The position numbers and the translations under genes were made by a program. Source: Culex pipiens pallens (taxonomy: Eukaryota > Arthropoda > Insecta > Diptera > Culicidae). From it: a DNA stretch of 64,000 nt. The stretch spans positions 61,138,269 to 61,202,268 of the forward strand of contig NC_068939.1 in NCBI RefSeq assembly GCF_016801865.2, given 5' to 3'. The notes beneath the pieces are model-generated. The model worked only from the letters and a program-made list of their open reading frames with translations. It was not told the DNA's origin and ran no database searches. How positions within the stretch are numbered: the first letter of the stretch is position 1; every line of letters starts with the position of its first letter. Below, piece by piece: positions 34,262 through 46,200 of this stretch.

Positions 34262-37200
34262 ACAGTTCGATTACAACTACATGCGCCCAACACATTAGGT
34301 AACTCTGTTTGTGCTAAGCTCTTCTAGATTTGTAGTTGCTAAGTACTCGCGTGTACTGACGTACAACTTGTTTCTTTTTTTTTTGTTTTTGCTTATCGGA
34401 GATTTCATACTAGTGCGCGATACTTATCCACTGTACGAAATCTGCCACACGTGTACACACGCTTCAAGAAAGGTGCTTCAAACCGTGTTTAAAAAACACA
34501 ATAAAAGAAAACTTTTAAATTGACAGTCTTACCTTACTATTATGTTACTTTAAATTTTAATATTTTTAACTGTACTTACCCGGTGTAATACACACCTGCA
34601 GGGGATCATTTTCACGATCATGGTGCAGCACTTGACTTTGTGACCATGGCAACGGAGACCAGCGGTCTGCTGTGTTTCAATAATAGGGTAAAGGATCATT
34701 GCGAATGTACTTTTTTTTCTTGAAAAGAGGCAAATTTGTGACAACTTATGTTATTTCGTTTTTTTTCTAAAACTTTAATGTGTTTAAAAGGATTTGCCTG
34801 AAAATACATTCAACAAATTGTTTTGTTGCCCTACTGTTAAACATTTTACACTTGAAGTGAAGGCAATGGCTGATGTGGCTTTTAGTGACCGTCACTTTTA
34901 ACTGCAATTTGTTCAATTTAAAAGGTGTTTAATGTCATTCAGATAATTTACAAATTATTGCAAATAAAAAATAGCATTGTTTTGAAGGTAAATCGAGCAA
35001 ATAAACTGTATTGCTTACACAGTATATAACATAAAATACTGATAAAACCTGCATTTTTAAACTGTAATAAAAATGCCTCGTTTAGTGACTCATACATGAA
35101 ATAAATTTTGACAATTTCTAGCTATCTTATCAATTGAAAGTGTCAATCAAACCAATTCCTTACACGTGCCGGATCTCATGTCGATCGATAGTGTGAATCA
35201 GATTTTCTTCAAAAAATAACAATGCCAATTTTGCACCAACCGTATTGAACAAAGTCTACCTTTTCTTACTTCCCTGTGGTGCAATTTCTCGGACCAGGTG
35301 TCCGCCGACTACTGAATGCTTCCGCAAAGTTTCAACTTCTTACTCTGAATTTGCGGAAATGTGCCTAAAACTAATTTAAATATGTACTAAACTCGATCGA
35401 GCGAATGAGATTGCATGAATCTTACGTCAAACACAGTTAAATTGTGGAGGCACGACTCAAACCCAAACAGGTCGTGAGAACCTGTCACACGGGATGTCAT
35501 GATGTCGCGGAAAGGCTCGACCATTCACTTGCCGGCGGTGGCTGGTAAAGTGCAGCAATTAAGGCTCTAGACAACGAGTCGCATGCTCAACTCATGCCTA
35601 CAGAGTGCCATTGAACCGGCTAAAGAGAACAACAAAGAATGCTTCTTTTACTAATTGTGAGTGGATTCGATCAAATTCTTAACGCAATTAAACGGTTAAA
35701 TTGAGTTTTTTTGCTCGCGGAGATCGTGAGAGGGTGCATCGGCACTGTGGGACATGATTGGACTAAATTTACTACGACTTATTCTAAATTGGAAATTTTT
35801 TTTATCAAAAATCATCATTTTTCTAGCCCCTATGCATTGATTAGGAAATATTTGTGTTTGCCCTTCTGTACTCCTGGCGCCACTCGTGCAAAAATCTTAT
35901 CGTAAAAATTCAAGAGAGTTTAAAAAGCAAGATTAGATAGCCATATTTGTACGGCCAACTCATCGTGATGCAAGTTGTGCCAACTCACCGGTCACTTTTA
36001 CAAACGCGATTCACGATCAAGGCCATTCGCGCGCGCCAAAAAACCGTTCAACTTGCAACACTTCCGAGCTCATTTCCGGCCCGCAAAAAAAATTAAGAGA
36101 CACACGTTTTCATTAAATGCTTCTTTTGTGTTGAGGCAGGTTTATTTCACCATTATCCAATCAAAGCTCCAGTTCGAGAAGCGTTCACCGGCGGCGGCGG
36201 CTTAATGAACGCACCTGTCGATTTCGTGACTTTGTGAGTCGCGGCCGCGTAAATCTAACTGTCTGTTGAACTCTTCGAGCAACAGGGAAGTAAGGTACAA
36301 GGAATGCCCCGCAAGAATCAGAACTCGCAGGCTGACTGGAGGATTAGCATGGTGATACCTTTAATTTCCGCTTCTACTATAGTAAAGTGAATTTTGTTGT
36401 TTGTATCCTCTATCTCACTAATGGTGTCTATCAATCTTAACCCACGCGGCAGCGGATCCGTTATGAATCTACTAAACACTGGTTAAACCAGTTTAAATTG
36501 GTTATTTTGCTTGAGGTGCTGATCCTGTTATTGAACTGTGGAATTTATTAAAGGCTTGTTAATCCCAACCAGATATTATTGTTTAGAATTTGTTGAATCA
36601 TATCAGGTTGCTCAAAAATGCTTTCGGAATTTTCTAACAATATTGAGGTAAACATGTTTATTGAGAACGCTTCTGAATTGTAAATTGCTGATACAAATTA
36701 ATTATATAAAAAACCGTTACTGGTAATTTTTATTATGGGTTTGCTCCAAGCATTGAATGGTCAATCCACCTCTAACGTTACAACATTCAAATCGTAATTT
36801 TCTGATCGAGCCTCAATCTTTTGGGCTTTTGATGCAGTCAAAACATGGAATAGTCTAGTTTATAATCAAAATGAATGTGTTGTTTTCATTTGAAAGGAAA
36901 ACATTAAACATTTAACCACATTATTTTTTTTTATTTATTGTTCGTAAAACAAGACATTTTCACTCTCAAAAAATATTTTCTTTAAAATTTGAAACAGGGA
37001 TGTTTGTTATAATTTGAATGTTTAAAGAATTTTTAAAAAGGTTTCAACTCATCCCTCATATTCGGAACAGTTTACATATCGACCAATGTTCAAAAAATCA
37101 CAAAAAATGATAATTGAACTTAATGATTCGCTTTTACCTTCATTTGAAAGTTTTTCGCGATCTTTTGAATGCTGTATCAAACAACTTCAAATTTTAACTT

Positions 37201-40200
37201 TTATTCTGGTGGGTTTTTTGAAAAGGTCCAAAAAATTAAATTTTGAGTTTTTGCTTTTTGGGTGTTTTTAATACCCCTAACTCAAGGCGGTTTCAAAAAC
37301 ACCCAAAAAGCAAAAACTGAAAATTTGGTTTATTGCACCTTTTCAAAAAAAAAAACTCCAGATATCAAGTTTTTAAAGAAAACCCTTGAAATCCACAAAT
37401 TTGGAACATTTTTTTCTTACGGATTTAAACAAACCGGGTGTATAGAGGTAAGCGTAATTGCCTCTCACCCAGTCGGCCTGGGTTCGATCTCAGACGGTCC
37501 CGGTGGCATTTTTCGAGACGAGATTTGTCTGATCACGCCTTCCGTCGGACGGGGAAGTGAATGTTGGCCCCGGTCTAACCTAGAAGGTTAGGTCATTAGC
37601 TCAGTCCAGGTGCAGGCGAGTCGTCTCCCTGGGTCCTGCCTCGATGGAGTCGCTGTTAGGCAGTTGGACTCACAATCCAAAGGTCGTCAGTTCGAATCCC
37701 GGGGTGGATGGAAGCTAAGGTGTAAAAAGAGGTTTGCAATTGCCTCAACAATCAAGCCTTCGGACACTTAGTTTCGAGTAGGAATCTCGCAATCGAGAAC
37801 GCCAAGGCAATGCTGTAGAGCGAATAATTTGATTTTTTTGTTTTTTTTTTTCATACAAAAATGATATATGAAAATTGAAAGACTGTATCTTTTGAGAGAA
37901 TTTTTGATCGATTTGGTGTCGTTGACAATGTTGTAGATATGGATAAGGTCTACACTGAAAAAAAAATCATTTTTGAATTTCACTTTTTGTCACTAAAACT
38001 AAATTTAAAAAAAAATCTGATATTTTTTAGGGGACATCAATTGCCAACTTTTCAGAAATTTCCAGAACGGGCAAAAAATCTTTGACTGAGCTATAAATTA
38101 CTATTAATTAAATAAATCGAAATATTGATCGCATAAAATATTCAACTTCATGTTTCTATGTAAAATCGAATTTGCAATCAAAAAGGGGGGGGGGGCACAG
38201 CAATGAAGGAAGTTGTCTTTTTATTCCAAAATTGTCAAACTTACGGACCCAACCCTGCAACAACGGGATTGTAAAATTAGTCAAACTTTTTTGTAAATTA
38301 CTTACTTAGGGGATGAATAAAAAAAATATGTCGATAGTACCCGTAGTTTTGAAGATACCGTAAAACGGGGTGACTTTGATAGCCGGGGTGACTTTGATAG
38401 GTTTGCGATTTTTCCGCAAAATGAAGAGTACAATTAAAATACGTAAGGAATGGTTTAGAAACATACTGACCGTGGTAGAGAAGTGTTCAAAGAACTTTTC
38501 ATAAAATTTTAACAAGTTTAAATAGTTAGTTAGGCTGGTACAAATATTTTTAAAAGTTTTTATTCCCCCCTCCCCTCTTCAAAATTGGCCCGAAAAATCA
38601 GGGGGCAAAAAAAATATTTTTACAATAAACTTCAAAATTTCAATGAAAACTCAAGTGCAACCAGCTGAAATCAAATTAAAATACATTCTTCTGCGTTTAA
38701 AATCATTTTTAGCATGTTTGGGTTTATTAAAAAATCTTAAATTTTTTAGAAAATTTTCGATGCAAAATCCTTTTTTTCGATACAATTTTTATTTTTGTCA
38801 GATCTTAGATTTTTTGAAAACTAGAGATTGCAAAACAACTGAACTAGTGTAAAATGTATTTTAAAACACTTTTTCCATTTAAATGTGAAGACTATGGCTT
38901 GTTATTTAAATTTTTAAACCACTTTTTCCATTTAAATGTGAAGACTATGGCTTGTTATTTAAATTTTTATATTTTTTATTTTTTTGCTCCCCCCTTGACC
39001 TCGGCCAGGGCCGAGGGACAAAAACTTTTTTAAATATTTTCATCGGCCTTAACTATAGTTAAGAAAATGTTGATGAAAGTCATTATTTTAAACTTCTCAA
39101 AGTGTCATGATTTTCTCAATGAACATGATTTTTAATCGGAAAACGGAATGCATTTTCGGATTCTTTGGACAATTTTCCACTAGGAGAAGGTTAAATAAAT
39201 TTGTAAATAATAAATAATATGTGTTTTTGAAACACCATTTAGAAAAATCTCCAAATTTATAAGCAATTTCAGTTAAATAAATTTCATCTAAAATGCGAAA
39301 ACTTGTGATTCGTGCTTCAAATTCTGTAAAAAATGCAAAATAAATCGATAATTTTATAAACAAAACCAGTTTTAACAAATTTTAGGCGAAATTTCGACTT
39401 TTTAGCAATTTTACCTTAAATTTATATGTATTTAGCTTAAAAGCTTATACACCTAGTTAACTAAATATAAACATTGTTTTTTTTTTCTTAAAAACTATAT
39501 CAGCTACTTTAGTGATGGTACATTTAGGGTACAAATAAAGTTTGAACATCTTAAATAAGATTTTAACAAGAAAAACTATGACTATCAAAGTCACCCCGGA
39601 ATTAAAACTAAGAATTTTTAACGTTACTATTTTTTTAAACATTATTGAAAAAACTTTTATTCCGAAATAGTGCATGGACTTTGTGCAGTCTACCCCAGTA
39701 CATGTTTTAAAAATAACAATCTTGAGAAAAACCTTACCTGTTGGAAAATATGCTAAAAACTAATTGAAATCCTATCAAAGTCACCCCGGTTTACGGTACT
39801 AAAATGTCTGTAACAAAAATTTGGGTGCATAAGCTCTGGTTGATGTGCATCTTTAAGTGAAATTTTGATACAGTGCACCGTTTTCAAATTATCGAGAAAT
39901 TAAAAGTGCAACATGGAGTTAAACTTTCTGTCAAGCTTCTGTGAAGTTTACCATGACAGTTGCTAAAGTTTAACTCCATGTTATCGGCTCACATCTCTAT
40001 TTTTAATTTCTCGATAGCCATTTTCAGGTTACTTTTTTGAAAATAGTCGCAGTTTTTCATTTTTTAAATTAGTGCTAATATTTGCCAACCCTTGAAAAAA
40101 ATATTTCTGAAAAGCTGAGAAAATTCGCTATATTTTGTTTTTTTTTTTTTATCTTTGTTGACACGACCCTTAGTTGTTGAGATATTGCCATGCAAATGTT

Positions 40201-43200
40201 TAAAACCAGGTAAATTGATGTTTTCTAAGTTTGGTCAAAGTCAAACTACAGTCGACTCTCTGGCTGTCGATCTTCTCGATATCAATATTGCTCTATTTAC
40301 CGATGAATTCGTCAGTCCCTCTAAACTTAATACTTCGATTCTCTTCTTTCCTCAATATTTTCTCTTGCTTGAATGATCTCTTCCTCGACTTGGATCCTTG
40401 GATTCTGATTGCTTTAAAAATCTCTTCCGGTTGTCAATAATTTCACTTTCGCATGGCTTGCATACACATTTTCCTTTGCGAAACAAAGCTTTGAAGGGTG
40501 TTTGACATTAGTTTGTTTTTGTTTGATTGACGTTGCAATGATTCTCTCCCATAGTTGGGTATCAAGAAAAAAATATTTTCAATCGAGTCTTCATTTCAAA
40601 TCATTCTGTAAACTGATGATTCTCTTCCTCGACGGTCCCTTGGATATTGACAACCAGAGAGTCGACTGTAAAAAGTGACGAACTGTCACTTTTTACACGG
40701 CGCTCACGCACAATATCAAAACAAACGTTATGTAATATGTGTGAACTCCGTGTAAAAGGGGTGTCAAACTAAAAAGTGACCCCGTTCGTTTGACCAGACC
40801 AGAACAGTTGGTGTCAAACCATCGAGGTTTGAGTGTATTTACACATTTTTTTAAATCAATACTAACATTTCAAAAGGGTGTGATATTGTATGTTTGGCTC
40901 TTTTGTAAACACAAAAAGAAATGCAACCGACCGGATTCAAACCCAGCACTAAGAGTAAGAACTGGCACCTTAGCCCGCTCGGCCATCAGACCGATGAATA
41001 ATGAAAAGGATAACGCATATATGACCTTACCATTTCGGTCAAGTAGATTTCTCATACTGATGAGCTACATATTTCATGGTGTAATATTACATAGAATTTC
41101 ATAAAATAATGCAAAATTTAACAACATTTCTGTTAGAATGCTGTAAGAATATCCAGCTCTGTAAGAACTCTGCTTGAATTCTGCTAGAACGTCGTGACTG
41201 GGATGTATTAATAATTTCCGACTTGAGTGGCCACCCTGCAGACTGTATACCTCTGTTGTTTTTAGAATTACGTTACAAAAATGAATATAATTGTTTTGAT
41301 TTCATTATGTTATTGGAAATCTGTTGTTCACATGCGTGAATCATGTTTTTTTGTGCTTAAATACAGGTTTATTTATTTTAAAAATACTAGGGGCTGCTCA
41401 CATACCACAGCAGATACTTTTTTTAATGTTTCTTTTATAATATAATAGCTGACAAATATGAACGGAATAGAAGCAAAAAAGTTAACGGTATTTCTATAAT
41501 GTTATTAATTCCAAATTTTCGAAACTACACTGCACTCACTACACTCGTAAGCAAAACAATCAGATTATCAGTTCAATTTACTTTTCAGTAAGAATATTTT
41601 ACAAAATGCAAATATATCTGTTAATTTACATTTTTTTAAATGCTATCCTTCTCCATGTTGTTCCTTCTAATTCGCATTGCTATTCAAGGAGGGTGTGTTG
41701 AAAAGAATTTAAATTTGATATCTCGCCATGGAATGCGTCATTGGTGCTATAATTTCAAAAACATTGCCCGCTAATATAGGCGGCTATAATGAGAAAAAAA
41801 ATCTACGACGAAGAATGACTCGCTCACTTTTGGCGGTCATGGATCAACTTCCACTTTTTTTATTTCTTCTTATTTTGTTGTTAAATTATAAACAGGTTCT
41901 TATGATGCAACAAGATTATCAGAACCGTAAACAAAATCAATCATCTCGTGAAATTCCCCGCCCATGCTTATGTTCTTTGCTGTCCAACATTCTAGACACG
42001 ATGTCCGGTGTGACGGCGAGAATGGAAAGTACATCGCGCGCCTTTTGCGTCTCCTAAAAATAATCCACGTACTACTGATAGTAGAGCACTCTTGAAATTC
42101 ACGCGGCCTAATCTATTTATTAAACACGCCACACTTATTTCGTAAACTTAATCTATTAACGATTGGCAAGTGTCTGGCGTTTCCATCCTGCGATTCGAGT
42201 GTTTTTATTTTTACTACATTGAAAGACTCAAAGTTACCAATCAAATAATTGGTTTTTGGTCTACGCGGGTCACCTTCCATAGGAACATCGACCTGATGTC
42301 GACAAATTCCGAAAAATAAACTTATTTGTGGCGAAGGCTCCTCGCGTGTGAAAACTGGCTACGTGACTTTCTGCAGTGCGTTGATATCTATCGGAGGCCA
42401 CGTTGTTACTTTTGTTGCCGCCAGGTTGGTGGCATAAATTTCTAGGAGCATGAAATATAATCTATTTTGTTGAAGGCATAACCCGGCGTGGCTTAAACCG
42501 GAGCGTGGCTATCTGATGTTGTCTTTGGCGGTTCAGCTGTTTGCGTAATCTTATCGTTTTGTTTCAAATCGCCGGACGATAAGCAGTTTTTTTGCGTGAC
42601 TTATTGTAATTCGTTTGCATTTTCACAAGATTGGTATCCAAGTTTTTGTTTAAATTAAATGCTTTGATTATTGTAAAATTACTCAAAAAAGAGTTAATAT
42701 TCAACCAAACAAACTTTCAACCATCCAAAATACAACTTTTTTCTGTGTGATTAGACGGTTATGGTTTCATTTTTTTTCAACCTAAACGCCAAACAAACGA
42801 GAATTTCTCAATTATACTTTTATTTAGAATTAAATGCTGGAAAATCTTAAACTAATAAGCTCTTTCTTTTTTTCTAGATTCCATAATCACAACAGACAGC
42901 GGCATACTGTTCTTCGACCAAAACTGGACCCAGGTCTCGTCCGGTGGCCACCAGTTTCAGCACATTTCGGCCTTCGCGTACGACGAAGTGAAGCAAAAGC
43001 TGTACTTTAGCGATCTAAAGGATCCCAAGTTTCGGATATTCTCACTGGATGCCAATCCCCAGGAAGAATATCACAAAGTGACGAAACTACTGCCAAAATC
43101 GGACGAAACGTCGTACATTACGGGGCTGGTGTTTGACCACCTGGAGCGGAAGCTGTACTGGACGGAGCGGGGAACCCATGCGCTCTATTCGGTTGAGGTC

Positions 43201-46200
43201 GATAAGGTTGGAAACGGAACCGATGCGGGAAGTTTGATCAGCACTGTTACCAAGGTGGAGGACAATCACGATCTGGCTGGATTGGCGATTGACGAGTGCA
43301 GGAGGCACCTGTATTGGACCAACAGCTACCTGCAAACGTCCAACGTGGTCCGGGCGACGATGGCCGGCAAGGTGCTGAACTCGCACACCGAAGACGTGTA
43401 CGAACCGAAGGGAATCGCCGTCGACCATTACAGCAATCGCATCTACTGGGTAGAGAAAAAGTTTGGCCGCGCGTTCAGCATCCAGAGCGTAAACCTGGAG
43501 GTCGAAGATGTCAAGACGTTTATCAGCGAGAACGATAAGGCGCCGACGCACGTTGCGCTCAACAGCCGGTACCTGTACTGGGTAGACCAACAGGTCGGCG
43601 AAGTTCACGAAACGCTAAAATCAGACTCCACCCAAAGTCGCGTCGTCTACCGGGGAAACCGTCCCACGGCCATCATCATCAAGTCAGCCCTTCTGCTAAA
43701 CCACCAAAACAACAACCCAAGTTGCAAGTCGGTGATCGCCAAAATCCTGGACAACGTAAAGCGCGAATCCGATGGAGAACTGCCCCAAGCAGACAAACCA
43801 ACCTCGACTAAACCCGAGATGATCATCTGCCTCAACAACGGCATCCTGAACCACAACACCAACAGCTGCATCTGCCTGCCCGAATACCAGGGCAACTTTT
43901 GTGAAATCCCAATCTGCAACAACTACTGCGTGCACGGCAAGTGCGTCATCGGTCGGGACAACCGGCCAACGTGCGAATGTGACGCCAAGTTCGAGGGAGA
44001 ACGCTGCGATCGCAGCAAGTGCGACGGCTTCTGCCTCAACAGTGGAAACTGTTCCTTCAGCGATGCGACGGCAACCTGCGCCTGTCCGAAGAATTTCAGC
44101 GGCAAACGGTGCGAGACCGCAATCTGCACGTCGGATTACTGCTACAATGGGCGGTGCATGGTGGAGGAGGGCGGTTCGCCCAAGTGCCAGTGTAACGTGG
44201 GCTATCGGGGCGAACGGTGCGAGGAGTACACGTGCAACAACTACTGCCTGAACGATGGCAAGTGCGTGCTGAACAACGAGACCATGCTGGTGGAGTGTCG
44301 CTGCGGGGCGGAGTACACGGGCAAGCGGTGCGAGATTCCGAAGCGGTTCTGCTCGCTGGACACCGGGAACCCGGAGCTGCAGCCGTACTGTGATGGGTGA
44401 GTGGGGGTTTTGTTTATCGAAATGGATTTAATTTACCGTCAAACGCTGAGGTTAGCAGAGCCTTTAGTAAGCCTGGAACTAAATTGTCTGTCTGGCTGCT
44501 ACGGTGGATGGACTTCGCTCCAGTTCTATTTTTGCAGGAACCGTCAACCCAATAATCTACAGGCTTTGTTCAATGGTCGATGTCATGCTGACTGTGATGA
44601 CATCGCGCAAAGTTCTGCGTTCAACATAGCGTTCGATAGACAATTTTGGGGCAAATTAAGACTTTTTGCAAATTTTGAATTTAAGAACCGCAGATCGAAA
44701 AAAGACATAAAATGTAAACCAAAAAAATTTCAATAAATTTATTGATGTTTTTAAAACATTTTGGTCAGTAACATTACTGTAATTATTTAATTTTTACTAA
44801 AAAACTTGGCTTCACATAGGGGCAGGGGGGGCAGAATGGCCCGCCTAAGTAAAATGCGCCAAAAACCATAGAAAAACATGAATACTTATGAATTCAGTGT
44901 AGTAGGCTTATGCTTTGGGATGTACCCTTCAATGTTGTTTTTGAGCCACTGTTTTTGAGCCACTTTAAAAAAAAAGTTTTTTCGACTACTTTTCCAGGGT
45001 GCGGGGCAGAATGGGTATGAAAGTATGGCACGGAGCGACGGCGCCGAATACCCATATTTACACAAAGAATTTTAGAGCGCCCGCCGCGGGATTCGAACCG
45101 TCGACCTCTGGAAAGTGAGTCCAGTGCGCGGTCCGATTGATCCACACGGGCGGGACTGCCCCCACCGCCCCAATATCCGGATCTCATTTAAATGTATGTA
45201 AACTATGTCCGGATCCACCATCCAACCCATCGTTGGTTAGATTATCAAAAGACCTTTCCAACGAGTCCAAAACATTGAAGATCTGGCAACCCTGTCTCGA
45301 GGTATGGCCACTTAAGTGATATTTATGTACTTTTTTATTCCGGATCTAAAAAATAGATGAAATATTTTTACAATTCATTCATACCAGCCATTGTTGGTAA
45401 TAAGTGAGGAAGGCTCCAACCACATAGGTGGATTAAGTAAGTTTTTTTTTTTAATTTGGATTAAACTATGTATGTACATTTTCCACGATCGAAAGCGATA
45501 TTTTTTCATCATAAGTTAGTCCATGAAAGTTTCCGTACAATTTTAGCAACTGTCCATATAAAAAGGATATTAACCATCTAGCGCACAGGGTTTTTATATG
45601 TTAAAAAAAAATAAATGGTTAAATTCTAGAGAGCCTATATGGAGAGGCGAAATGTCACTCTCAGGGTTCCAATCGAACTGTCAAATCGGGGTTCCAATCG
45701 AGCAACAAGATCATGCAAGAACAAGGTTGGAATCAATTTAAAATTGTTTTGGCAAAAAAACGAGACTTATAACAATTACAAGTATTGGAAAACTGTTGTT
45801 GATAATAATCTGGTAATTTTTGTTATGTTTAAAAAAAGTGCATAAAAAAAGTTCATAAAAAAGTGCAAGCACGAAAGAAAAACTACAAGTTTTTCAACCT
45901 TAAATTTGAATGACTTTGGGTGTTTGAAATTTCTCCCAGAACATTTCATTTCCCTATGTAGGTCCCTATTAAATTCTGGTCCAATATCTCAGAAATAGCT
46001 TGGCTGGACTGGCGATTGACGAGTGCAGGTGTCGAACTCACACACCGAAGACGTGTAGGAACTACTTCATCAAAGTGGATGAAAGTTGGTTATATGTTTC
46101 CTAAACATGTGTAAAAGGAAGCAGTTGAAAATTAGTCACATTTCCGAGTAATTCGATCTCAATGGCTTGGTGCATTGGTTCTACCATGGCGTTAGAGGGT

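Noticed and set aside
41728..42057. 109-codon open frame in cueball intron 1
   Set aside because: Contains a hydrophobic run but no recognisable domain, conserved context or polyadenylation pattern; expected by chance in a long intron.
43087..43608. Minus-strand open frame opposite cueball exon 2
   Set aside because: Antisense shadow of a well-supported exon; no domain and no splice context.
45078..45153. Functional tRNA on the minus strand
   Set aside because: A sister copy with the same downstream body at 27090-27305 shows it is a SINE head.
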